Assembly (NCBI RefSeq): GCF_013408535.1
Contig: NZ_JACBZA010000001.1
Coordinates: 5,974,850-6,038,849, forward strand
From: Actinopolymorpha cephalotaxi
Lineage (GTDB): Bacteria; Actinomycetota; Actinomycetes; Propionibacteriales; Actinopolymorphaceae
Direction of reading: 5' to 3'
DNA length: 64,000 nt
Under the pieces are notes generated by a model, which was not told the origin of the DNA, ran no database searches, and saw only the letters and a list, made by a program, of their open reading frames with translations. The position numbers and the translations under genes were made by a program. How positions within the stretch are numbered: the stretch's first letter is position 1; each line of letters opens with the position of its first letter. Of the stretch, positions 54,187 to 62,293 are shown piece by piece.

Positions 54187-55095
54187 TCAGGGAGCCTCGG
54201 TGTCCGGACGCACCGAATGCGCGTCCGGGTGCACCGCGTGGCCGCCGAACTGGTTGCGCATCGCGGCGATCGCCTTCATCGCCGGGGAGTCGTCCTGGCG
54301 GGAGGCGAAGCGGGCGAAGAGCGCTGCGGCGATGGCCGGCATGGGTACGGCGTTGTCGATGGCGGCCTCGACCGTCCACCGGCCCTCGCCGGAGTCGTCG
54401 GCGTATCCCCGGATCTTCTCCAGGCCCTGGTCCTCCTCCAGCGCCGAGACCAGCAGGTCGAGCAGCCAGGACCGGATCACGGTGCCCTCGCGCCAGGAGC
54501 GGAAGACGTCGGTGACGTTGTCGACGATGTCGGTGGCCTCGAGGAGCTCGTACCCCTCGGCGTATGCCTGCATCACGCCGTACTCGATGCCGTTGTGCAC
54601 CATCTTGGCGAAGTGCCCGGCACCGACCTTACCGGCGTGGACGAAGCCGAACTCGCCCTCCGGCTTGAGCGCGTCGAAGGCCGGCTGAACCTTCGCCACG
54701 TCCTCCGTCGTGCCGCCGCACATCAGCGCGTAGCCGTTGGTGCGGCCCCACACACCGCCGGAGACCCCGCAGTCGACGAACCCGATGCCGCGCTCGGCGA
54801 GCTTCTGGGCGCTGATCACGTCGTCGGTCCAGCGGGAGTTGCCGCCGTCGACGACGACGTCACCCTCGTCCAGGAGCGCGGCGAGTTCGGCGATCACCGA
54901 GCGGGTCACGTCGCCCGCCGGCACCATCACCCACACCACGCGCGGCCGCGACATCTGGGCGACCATCGCCTCGAGACTGTCCACGTCGGAGACCTCGGGA
55001 TTGCGGTCGTATCCCACGACCGTGTGGTCGGCGGCACGCAGGCGCTCCCGCATGTTGGCGCCCATCTTGCCCAGGCCGACGAGCCCGATCTCCAT
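54187..55095 (-). CDS. gnd: 6-phosphogluconate dehydrogenase, short (decarboxylating) form
   Basis: 302 residues, the short YqeC/GntZ-like form. N-terminal [12 protein letters not shown] dinucleotide motif, [13 protein letters not shown] substrate site, [19 protein letters not shown] and the catalytic Lys in [16 protein letters not shown]. Makes ribulose-5-phosphate, CO2 and NAD(P)H from 6-phosphogluconate. Placed between dnaN and recF as in many Actinobacteria. Start ATG 55095. Confidence 0.96.
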   Translation of the reverse strand: MEIGLVGLGKMGANMRERLRAADHTVVGYDRNPEVSDVDSLEAMVAQMSRPRVVWVMVPAGDVTRSVIAELAALLDEGDVVVDGGNSRWTDDVISAQKLAERGIGFVDCGVSGGVWGRTNGYALMCGGTTEDVAKVQPAFDALKPEGEFGFVHAGKVGAGHFAKMVHNGIEYGVMQAYAEGYELLEATDIVDNVTDVFRSWREGTVIRSWLLDLLVSALEEDQGLEKIRGYADDSGEGRWTVEAAIDNAVPMPAIAAALFARFASRQDDSPAMKAIAAMRNQFGGHAVHPDAHSVRPDTEAP

Positions 55096-55227
55096 CAGAA
55101 CCAGTCCCTTCTCGTGTGCCGGTACGCCGTTCCTCCCGTGTGCTGCCCCAACAGCGTCGGGGCATTCCCGCGCCGGCCCGCTGGTCGGCCGATATGGCTG
55201 GTGCGGCTGGTGCGGATCTCGGTCGGC

Positions 55228-56376
55228 TCAGCTCTGCAGTCGTACCGGCATCAGCAGGTAGCGGTAGTCGCTGTTCGGCTCGGCGTCGGCGGCGGCCAGG
55301 CCGGTGAGGACGGCCGGACGGGTCGACTGGGTGAACGCGAACTGCGCGATCGGCGCCTCGATCGCGCCCAGGCCGTCGAGGAGGTACTGCGGGTTGAACC
55401 CGATGGTCAGCCCCTCACCCTCGATGGTCGCGTCGATCGACTCCGACGCCTGCGCCTCGTCGCTGCTGCCCGCCTCCAGCGTGGCGACCCCGTCGTCGAA
55501 CGTCAGCCGGATCGGGGTGTTGCGTTCGGCCACCAGGGCGACGCGCTTCAGCGACTCGACCAGCGCCCCGGTCTCGACCCGGGCGACGGTCTGCTGCTCG
55601 GGCGGGAAGAGCGTGCGGTACTTCGGGAACTCACCGTCCAGCAACCGGGTGGTGGTGCGGCGCTGGGAGCCACCGGTGGTGCCGGTGAAGCCCACGAGCC
55701 CCTCGCCGCTGCCGGTGCCGGGAGCGGCGAGCGCGATCGTCACGTCCGATCCGGCGCCGAACGCCTTGGCCGTGTCGGCGAGCACTCTCGCCGGCACCAG
55801 GGCGGTGGCCGACAGGTCGGACTGCTCCGGCGACCAGGTGAACTCGCGTACCGCGAGGCGGTAGCGGTCGGTCGCGGCGAGCGTCACCGACGATCCCTCG
55901 ATCTCGATCCGGACACCGGTGAGGACCGGCAGCATGTCGTCGCGGCCGGCGGCCACGGCCACCTGCGAGACGGCGTTGGCGAACACGTCGCCCTTCACCG
56001 TGCCGGAGGCGGCCGGCATCTGCGGCAGCTCGGGGTAGTCCTCGACCGGCAGGGTCTGCACGGTGAACCGCGCGCTGCGGCAGGTCACCACGACCTTGCC
56101 GCCCTCTGCGGTGAGGTCGACCGGCTGCGCGGGCAGGCTCCGGCTGATGTCCGCGAGCAGTCGCCCGGACACCAGCGCCGAACCCTCTGCGGAAACCTCG
56201 GCCGGTACGCCGACGCGTGCGGATGTCTCGTAGTCGAAGCCGGACAGCAGCAACTCGCCGTCGCGGGCCTCGACCAACATGCCGGCGAGCACGGGCAGCG
56301 AGGGCCTGGACGGAAGGCTGCGTGCCACCCATGCCACCGAATCGGCGAGGACGTCACGGTCTACGCGGAACTTCAC
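55228..56376 (-). CDS. dnaN: DNA polymerase III sliding clamp (beta subunit)
   Basis: 382 residues, three beta-clamp domains; begins VKFRVDRDVLADSVAWVARSLPSRPSLPVL and ends YRYLLMPVRL, both hallmark ends. Conserved ATDRYRLAVREF and NPQYLLDGL segments. Clamp for DNA polymerase III. GTG 56376 follows GGAGGCGAGGAG. Confidence 0.98.
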   Translation of the reverse strand: MKFRVDRDVLADSVAWVARSLPSRPSLPVLAGMLVEARDGELLLSGFDYETSARVGVPAEVSAEGSALVSGRLLADISRSLPAQPVDLTAEGGKVVVTCRSARFTVQTLPVEDYPELPQMPAASGTVKGDVFANAVSQVAVAAGRDDMLPVLTGVRIEIEGSSVTLAATDRYRLAVREFTWSPEQSDLSATALVPARVLADTAKAFGAGSDVTIALAAPGTGSGEGLVGFTGTTGGSQRRTTTRLLDGEFPKYRTLFPPEQQTVARVETGALVESLKRVALVAERNTPIRLTFDDGVATLEAGSSDEAQASESIDATIEGEGLTIGFNPQYLLDGLGAIEAPIAQFAFTQSTRPAVLTGLAAADAEPNSDYRYLLMPVRLQS

Positions 56377-56890
56377 CGCTCCTCGCCTCCTCGACGGACA
56401 GCGGCCAACTGGGAGCACGACGCTACACCGACGACCATGTCGGCGGTGGTGGCGGGGCGACCTGACCGATGCGCCGCGGGCCCTCGCGCCGAAGCGGGAT
56501 CGGCTGCGGGGTGTCGTACCGCGTCAGGAGGCGAGGTGCCTGTCCGGTCGGTGGTGGGGGTCCGGAAATCGGGGTCCTGGTGACGTCGTCCCCAGGAGGG
56601 GGCCGTTGGGGATTGTGGAGTTCTTGTCATAGACGTAAATAGGCTCAGCTTCGTCGTAGGTGCGGTGGACACTGGGGATAACTCGTCTTTGCGCTGCTCA
56701 GCGGGCTTGCGGGCGTCCACCGGGGCTGTGGGCGCGGTTGGGGGCACCTGGGGGAGCCCGGTGGACCGCGGAGTTCTGTCCCACCCGATCCACAGTTCTT
56801 CCCCGACCAGGTCGGGATTGATCCACAGAGTTGTCCCCAGGGTGTGAGCACTGCGCGAACGGCGTGCGGCGGCCGGCGCGGTATCGACGT
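56377..56890. other. dnaN-dnaA intergenic region, candidate oriC
   Basis: 514 bp without a gene between dnaA and dnaN, the usual oriC site in Actinobacteria. DnaA-box-like 9-mers include TTATCCCCA (56673-56681, minus strand), TGATCCACA (56819-56827), TTGTCCCCA (56831-56839) and CGATCCACA (56786-56794). The most AT-rich tract is 56620-56646 (TTCTTGTCATAGACGTAAATA), a plausible unwinding element. Boxes are imperfect. Confidence 0.7.
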
Positions 56891-58480
56891 TCAGGACGAC
56901 CGCGCCTGTTGCTTGATGCGGTTCGTGAGCTCGGTCACCTGGTTGTAGACGCTGCGGCGCTCCGCCATCAACTGACGGATCTTCCGGTCCGCGTGCATCA
57001 CCGTGGTGTGGTCCCGTCCGCCGAACTGCTGGCCGATCTTCGGCAGCGACAGGTCGGTGAGCTCGCGGCAGAGGTACATCGCGATCTGCCGGGCCGTCAC
57101 CAGGACGCGGCTGCGGCTGGACCCGCACAGGTCGTCCATCGACAGGCCGAAGTACGACGACGTCTGCGCCATGATCTGGCCGGCGGTGATCTCCGGCTCT
57201 CCACCTGTCGGGATGAGGTCCTTCAGCACGATCTCGGCCAGGGCGAGGTCGACGGCCTGCCGGTTGAGGCTGGCGAACGCCGTCACCCGGATCAGCGCAC
57301 CCTCAAGTTCACGGATGTTGGTCTGGATCTTGCTGGCGATGAACTCCAGCACCTCCGGCGGAGCGGTGAGGCGTTCCTGAGCCGCCTTCTTGCGCAGGAT
57401 CGCGATCCGGGTCTCCAGGTCGGGCGGCTGGATGTCGGTGATCAGCCCCCACTCGAACCGGTTGCGCAGCCGGTCCTCCAGCGTCTCCAGGCGCTTCGGC
57501 GGCCGGTCGGAGGAGATCACGATCTGCTTGTTCGCGTTGTGGAGCGCGTTGAAGGTGTGGAAGAACTCCTCCTGGGTGCGCTCCTTGTTCTCCAGAAACT
57601 GGATGTCGTCGACCAGGAGCACGTCGACGTCGCGGTAGCGGCGCTGGAACGTCGGTGCCTTGTCGTCCCGGATCGAGTTGATGAAGTCGTTGGTGAACTC
57701 CTCGCTGGACACGTAGCGGATCCGTGCGTTCGCGAAGAGGTTCCGGACGTAGTGACCGATCGCGTGCAGCAGGTGGGTCTTGCCGAGCCCGGAGTCGCCG
57801 TAGATCAACAGCGGGTTGTACGCCTTCCCCGGCGCCTCCGACACCGCCACCGCCGCCGCGTGGGCGAACCTGTTGGACGAGCCGATGACGAACGTGTCGA
57901 AGAGGTACTTCGGGTTCAGCCGCGGCGGCTCACTGTCGGCGCGTACGGGTTGACCGGGGGGCGCGGACGACAGCGTGAAGGCATCGGTCCCGCTCACGCC
58001 GCCGTTCAGCCCGGACCGAGGCAGGTCGGGTACGCCGGCCTGGCCGGGCGCGCCCGAGCCCTGGGAGCCGGGCGAACCGGACATCCCGGGCGATCCCTGG
58101 GCGAGCGGTCCGGCGGACGCCCCGCCCCGCTCGTGCCCCTGGTCGTACTCGTCGCGGTCGGCCGCGGCCGCGTTCCCCGCGCCGTCAGGGTCGTGGAGGT
58201 CGTCGTGATCGTCGAGGGAGAGCGAGGGCTCGACGGTGACGGCCAGCCGGACCGACTGGCCGAGCGCCGTGGACAGAGCGTCCTCGAGTCGCGGACGGAG
58301 CTTGGTCTCGAGCTGGGTGCGGGTGAAGTCGTCGCGGACGGCGATGATCGCGGTGTTGCCGTGCAGGGTGACCGGGCGACTCTGGGCGAGCCACACCCGG
58401 TGCGTGGCCGGCAGGTCCTGGTCGAGGCCTTCGCGGACCAGTCGCCAGGTGGCGCTGAGTGGGTCAGGTTCGCCGGCCAC
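56891..58480 (-). CDS. dnaA: DnaA: chromosomal replication initiator
   Basis: 529 residues. Domain I (about 1-85), an acidic/Gly/Pro-rich domain II linker (about 100-190), AAA+ domain III with Walker A GDSGLGKT, Walker B LLVDDIQF and arginine-finger region NRFEWGL, and domain IV with the DNA-binding signature [18 protein letters not shown] 58480 has CGGGAGTG upstream; longer frame to 58696 is in the promoter region. Divergent from rpmH. Confidence 0.98.
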   Translation of the reverse strand: MAGEPDPLSATWRLVREGLDQDLPATHRVWLAQSRPVTLHGNTAIIAVRDDFTRTQLETKLRPRLEDALSTALGQSVRLAVTVEPSLSLDDHDDLHDPDGAGNAAAADRDEYDQGHERGGASAGPLAQGSPGMSGSPGSQGSGAPGQAGVPDLPRSGLNGGVSGTDAFTLSSAPPGQPVRADSEPPRLNPKYLFDTFVIGSSNRFAHAAAVAVSEAPGKAYNPLLIYGDSGLGKTHLLHAIGHYVRNLFANARIRYVSSEEFTNDFINSIRDDKAPTFQRRYRDVDVLLVDDIQFLENKERTQEEFFHTFNALHNANKQIVISSDRPPKRLETLEDRLRNRFEWGLITDIQPPDLETRIAILRKKAAQERLTAPPEVLEFIASKIQTNIRELEGALIRVTAFASLNRQAVDLALAEIVLKDLIPTGGEPEITAGQIMAQTSSYFGLSMDDLCGSSRSRVLVTARQIAMYLCRELTDLSLPKIGQQFGGRDHTTVMHADRKIRQLMAERRSVYNQVTELTNRIKQQARSS

Positions 58481-59039
58481 TAGGTCACTCCCGTCTCGAC
58501 ATACCTTCGGTCTTGCGCCCACGTCCTGTGGATTACCACTCTCGAGGCGGCTGTGGACGGACTTCGGTCGACCACAATCCCAGGCGCTCGCAGGCGTCCA
58601 CAGATCCTTCCACAGGCTGTGTAAAGCGACTGTGGACGACCCTAAGGGTGAAGGACGGTAACAAGCGCACAATCCGGCCAACAAGCTACGGGTCATTCCC
58701 GGCGAAACCGGCGCACGGGAGTGCTCCGTAGTTCCCGGCCGGTGACACGGAGTCGCCGGGTGCCCCGGTCGCGGGGCGTTCCGGCGAACATGAGACGGTC
58801 GCCACGACCGAGCAGGGCCCGCGCGGACCCGGTTGGACCCGGTTGGGCAGAGCCCAGTTTGACCGGCCGAGCGGCTGACCCGTACCGTAAGTCGGTCACG
58901 GTGCTGTCTTCTTCGGCGCTCGCCGTATGCTCACGGATCAGACCCCACACCGCACTCGGTGCGTGTGCTGGGCCGCGGGTGGACGGTGACGTCGAGTTGA
59001 CGGTGCCCGCGATCATCGTCACTGACCAGGAGACTCCCT
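58481..59039. other. dnaA-rpmH intergenic region with DnaA-box-like sites
   Basis: 559 bp without a gene between divergent dnaA and rpmH. DnaA-box-like 9-mers: TAATCCACA (minus, 58527-58535), TCGTCCACA (minus, 58631-58639), GCGTCCACA (58594-58602) and CCTTCCACA (58606-58614). They probably control dnaA by feedback, and may extend the origin. Promoters for dnaA and rpmH must also lie here. Confidence 0.6.
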
Positions 59040-59174
59040 GTGAAGCGCACCTTCCAGCCCAACAACCGGCGCCGGCACAAGACGCACGGCTTCCGGCTGC
59101 GGATGCGGACCCGAGCCGGCCGCGCCATCCTCTCTGCCCGGCGGCGCAAGGGCCGCCAGCGCCTCGCCGTCTGA
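59040..59174 (+). CDS. rpmH: Ribosomal protein bL34
   Basis: 44 residues: [20 protein letters not shown] followed by [19 protein letters not shown] and QRLAV, an ordinary bL34. GTG start at 59040 preceded by CAGGAG. First gene of the rightward operon with rnpA (32-bp gap), yidD, yidC, jag and rsmG. Confidence 0.98.
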   Translation: MKRTFQPNNRRRHKTHGFRLRMRTRAGRAILSARRRKGRQRLAV

Positions 59175-59206
59175 CGGCCGAGGTCGCCCAGGTCCCACTC
59201 GATGTC

Positions 59207-59575
59207 GTGGTCCCGGCCCGCCACCGCATGCGTCGTCCGGCCGACTTCGCGACGGCCATCCGACGCGGACAACGGTCGGGCCGGTCGACGCTTGTCGTCC
59301 ATCTCGCACTCACCACGGACTCTGCCCCCGCGAGGGTCGGGTTCGTGGTGAGCCGCGCCGTGGGCAACGCGGTCGTCCGCAACACCGTGCGGCGACGTCT
59401 CCGGCACCTGCTGCGAGACCAGGTCTCCGGACTGTCCCCAGGAACCCTCCTCGTCGTCCGCGCGTTACCGTCGGCAGCGGAGGCGTCCGGCCAGCGGCTC
59501 GGACGTGACCTCGACGCGGCGCTCGATGTCGTCCTGACACGGGCGCGACGGGCCGAGGCGGAGGGTGTGCGGTGA
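59207..59575 (+). CDS. rnpA: Ribonuclease P protein component
   Basis: 122 residues: begins [14 protein letters not shown], carries the RNP signature [19 protein letters not shown] and [13 protein letters not shown]. It helps RNase P RNA remove tRNA 5' leaders. GTG 59207 is the conventional start; the frame is open far upstream. The stop overlaps the yidD start (GTGA). Confidence 0.95.
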   Translation: MVPARHRMRRPADFATAIRRGQRSGRSTLVVHLALTTDSAPARVGFVVSRAVGNAVVRNTVRRRLRHLLRDQVSGLSPGTLLVVRALPSAAEASGQRLGRDLDAALDVVLTRARRAEAEGVR

Positions 59576-59823
59576 AGGTCGTTCTTGTCCTGCTTCTCAA
59601 GGGTTATCGCCTGGTGGTGAGCCCCTTGTACGGCCAGGTGTGCCGCTATCACCCTTCGTGTTCGGCCTATGCCCTGGAAGCAGTGGAGACACACGGGGCA
59701 CTGCGCGGTAGCTGGCTTGCCATACGCCGGCTGGCGCGGTGCCACCCCTGGACCCCCGGTGGGTACGACCCGGTCCCGCCACCCCGACCGCGCGCCGGTG
59801 TGGGCGCGCACACCCACACCTGA
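59572..59823 (+). CDS. yidD: YidD: membrane protein insertion efficiency factor
   Basis: 83 residues with the family core [49 protein letters not shown] and the C-terminal GGYDPVP. Assists YidC-dependent insertion. GTG 59572 overlaps rnpA stop. yidC follows after 12 bp. Confidence 0.96.
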   Translation: MKVVLVLLLKGYRLVVSPLYGQVCRYHPSCSAYALEAVETHGALRGSWLAIRRLARCHPWTPGGYDPVPPPRPRAGVGAHTHT

Positions 59824-59835
59824 GGTGCATGAAGC

Positions 59836-60816
59836 GTGAGTTGGTACGACACGATCCTTACGCCGCTCTACGACGTCGTGTCGTGGATCATTCGAGCGTT
59901 CTACACCGTCTTCTCCCCGATCCTCGGTCCGGACTCGGGGTGGACGTGGGTTCTGTCGATCGTTGGCCTCGTGGTCTTCATCCGGATCCTGCTCATCCCG
60001 CTGTTCGTCCGGCAGATTCGGGCCAGCCGCAACATGGCGCTGCTGCAGCCGAAGGTGCGCGAGCTGCAGAAGAAGTACGGGCACGACCGGGAGCGGATGG
60101 GCCAGGAGCTCATGAAGCTCTACAAGGAGAGCGGCACCAACCCGTTCTCCTCCTGCCTGCCGATCCTGTTGCAGTCACCGATCTTCATCGCGTTGTTCCG
60201 GGTGCTCGACGGTGCGGCGAACGGCATGGTCCGTGGTTCGGGTCTGAACCAGACGTTGGTCGACTCCCTGCGCCACGCCTCGATCTTCGGCGCGCACATC
60301 TCGGACAAGTTCATCGGCTCGACCAGCCTGTCCGTGCGGATCGTGACGATCGTGCTCATCCTTCTGATGACGGCCACGACGTTCACCACCCAGCGCCAAC
60401 TGATGCGCAAGAACATGCCGCCCGAGGCGCTGACCGGCCAGTTCGCCCAGCAACAGAAGCTTCTGCTCTACGTTCTGCCGCTCGTGTTCGCGGTCGGCGG
60501 CGTCAACTTCCCGGTCGGTGTCCTCATCTACTGGTTCACCACGAACCTCTGGACGATGGGACAGCAGTTCTGGGTGATTCGCCGTAATCCGGCGCCGGGT
60601 ACGCCTGCCTTCGACGCCTACCAGGCGCGTAAGACCAAGAAGACGGGACTTCGCTCCGGTCTTGGTGCGATCCTGCCGGGTGGCGCCAAGGAGACGGCCA
60701 AGGAGACGCCGAACGGCTCTGCCCCTGCCGCCGGTGGTCAGCAGGCGGAGGCCGCGGAGACGGTCAAGCGGGTACAACCGCAGCGCCTGCCGCGTAGCAA
60801 GCGGAAGGGTCGTTGA
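59836..60816 (+). CDS. yidC: YidC: membrane protein insertase
   Basis: 326 residues, Gram-positive-type YidC without the large periplasmic domain. Segments MALLQPKVRELQKKYGHDRERMGQELMKLYKESGTNPFSSCLPILLQSPIFIALFRVL and FAVGGVNFPVGVLIYWFTTNLWTMGQQFWV are characteristic; five or six membrane helices; a positively charged C-terminal tail. GTG 59836. Inserts membrane proteins with or without SecYEG. Confidence 0.97.
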   Translation: MSWYDTILTPLYDVVSWIIRAFYTVFSPILGPDSGWTWVLSIVGLVVFIRILLIPLFVRQIRASRNMALLQPKVRELQKKYGHDRERMGQELMKLYKESGTNPFSSCLPILLQSPIFIALFRVLDGAANGMVRGSGLNQTLVDSLRHASIFGAHISDKFIGSTSLSVRIVTIVLILLMTATTFTTQRQLMRKNMPPEALTGQFAQQQKLLLYVLPLVFAVGGVNFPVGVLIYWFTTNLWTMGQQFWVIRRNPAPGTPAFDAYQARKTKKTGLRSGLGAILPGGAKETAKETPNGSAPAAGGQQAEAAETVKRVQPQRLPRSKRKGR

Positions 60817-60883
60817 CGACGGACGGCATGGCCGTCCCTGAAGTGTGAAGCGCCACCGACGGCGCGGGAACGAAGGAGAAGTC

Positions 60884-61549
60884 GTGACTGAAGGCGCTAC
60901 GTCGTTCGTCGAAGGTGGCGATGCGGAGAAGTCCGGTGGGTCGAGTGAACAGGACGAGCGGTCCGGTCAGGACACTGCGACCGGCGCGGCGGAGTCTCCC
61001 GAGTCTGCTGACCAGGTAGCTGAGACTGAAACGTCCGAGGAGGCCGGCCTGCCCGACGACGGAGAGGAATCCGGCGAGGCGGCCGGGGATCGGGTCGCCC
61101 GGCTGGAGGCCGAGGGCGACGTCGCTGCCGACTATCTCGAGGAGTTGCTCGACATCGCCGATATCGATGGTGACATCGACCTCGACGTCGAGGGTGACCG
61201 AGCGATGGTCGCGATCGTCGGCGGCGACCTGAAGCTCCTGGTCGGCCAGGATGGCGAGGTCCTCGAGGCGCTGCAGGAGCTGACCCGTCTGGCGGTCTAC
61301 CGGGAGACCGGGGAACGCAGCAGGTTGATGCTCGACGTCGGCGGTTACCGCGCTCAGCGCCGCACTGACCTGGTCGCGCTGGCGGAGAAGGTCGTCGAAG
61401 AAGTCCGTACGAGTGGTGAACCGGTCCGGATGGCGCCGATGACGCCGTTCGAACGGAAGATCGTCCACGACGCTGTTGCTGCGAAGGGGCTGACGAGTGA
61501 GTCGGAGGGCGAAGAACCGGACCGGCGAGTCGTCGTCCAGCAAGCCTGA
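60884..61549 (+). CDS. jag: KhpB/Jag: KH and R3H RNA-binding protein
   Basis: 221 residues. Acidic, disordered first 75 residues (no Jag_N motif visible), a KH domain (about 85-145; AMVAIVGGDLKLLVGQDGEVLEALQELTRLAVYRETGERSRLMLDVGGYRAQRR) and an R3H domain (about 150-210; EPVRMAPMTPFERKIVHDAVA). GTG 60884 follows GAAGGAGAA. Binds RNA; in other Gram-positives works with KhpA in cell elongation. rsmG starts 53 bp inside this gene. Confidence 0.93.
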   Translation: MTEGATSFVEGGDAEKSGGSSEQDERSGQDTATGAAESPESADQVAETETSEEAGLPDDGEESGEAAGDRVARLEAEGDVAADYLEELLDIADIDGDIDLDVEGDRAMVAIVGGDLKLLVGQDGEVLEALQELTRLAVYRETGERSRLMLDVGGYRAQRRTDLVALAEKVVEEVRTSGEPVRMAPMTPFERKIVHDAVAAKGLTSESEGEEPDRRVVVQQA

Positions 61550-62291
61550 GTCCAAGGCGTCCGCCTCCGACGTTTCACGTGAAACGACGCCCACCGCGGT
61601 AGCCCCCGACAGTCCACCTTCTGCTGAGCAGGTGTTCGGTGAGCGCCTGCCTGTTGTTCGTCGGTATGCCGAACTGCTGGCCGGCCCGGGAACCGAGAGA
61701 GGTCTCCTCGGTCCGCGCGAGGTTCCCCGGCTGTGGGATCGGCATCTCCTGAACTGCGGTGTGCTCGCGGGGATGGTCCCGATGAACGCCACCGTGTGCG
61801 ACATCGGCTCCGGAGCAGGGCTGCCCGGCATCGTGCTCGCCATCACCAGACCCGATCTCCGCATCACGTTGCTGGAGCCGTTGTTGCGGCGAGCGGCGTT
61901 CCTGTCAGAGGTCGCGGAGGAGCTCGATCTGGCCGGCGTCACAGTGGTTCGCGAGCGAGCGGAGGATCACCGTGGCAGCTACGACGTGGTCACGGCCAGA
62001 GCGGTCGCGCCACTTTCCCGTCTGGCCCGTGTCGCGCTTGGTCTGTGTCGGCCCGGTGGGTCAGTCTTGGCCATGAAGGGAGATCGCGCGGGCACCGAAC
62101 TGGAAGAGGCGCGCCCTGAACTCGACGCGGCGGGTGCCGCGGAGTACTCCATCGAGCGCCTGGGTGCAGATCTTCTGTCGGTGCCGACCACTGTGGTGCG
62201 CGTGGTCGCAGGGACAGCGCGAGGTGGTGCAAGCTCGGCGAAGCAGAGGCGGAATCGCCGGGACGGGTCCGGTTCGGCAAGGGGAGTGTGA
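61497..62291 (+). CDS. rsmG: RsmG: 16S rRNA m7G527 methyltransferase
   Basis: 264 residues. SAM-binding motif VCDIGSGAGLPGIVLAI, LLEPLLRRAAFLSEV, VTARAVAPLSRL and AMKGDRAGTELEEA are typical of RsmG (GidB). Methylates G527 of 16S rRNA. The N-terminal 40 residues are a low-complexity extension that carries a parS core in its coding sequence. GTG 61497 overlaps jag by 53 bp. Confidence 0.95.
   Translation: MSRRAKNRTGESSSSKPESKASASDVSRETTPTAVAPDSPPSAEQVFGERLPVVRRYAELLAGPGTERGLLGPREVPRLWDRHLLNCGVLAGMVPMNATVCDIGSGAGLPGIVLAITRPDLRITLLEPLLRRAAFLSEVAEELDLAGVTVVRERAEDHRGSYDVVTARAVAPLSRLARVALGLCRPGGSVLAMKGDRAGTELEEARPELDAAGAAEYSIERLGADLLSVPTTVVRVVAGTARGGASSAKQRRNRRDGSGSARGV
61572..61585. other. parS centromere site (core)
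   Basis: GTTTCACGTGAAAC, the exact 14-bp core of the ParB-binding site TGTTTCACGTGAAACA, flanked by C and G. It lies inside the rsmG coding sequence (residues VSRET in the N-terminal extension). ParB spreads from such sites to condense and segregate the origin region. Confidence 0.95.
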
Positions 62292-62293
62292 CG

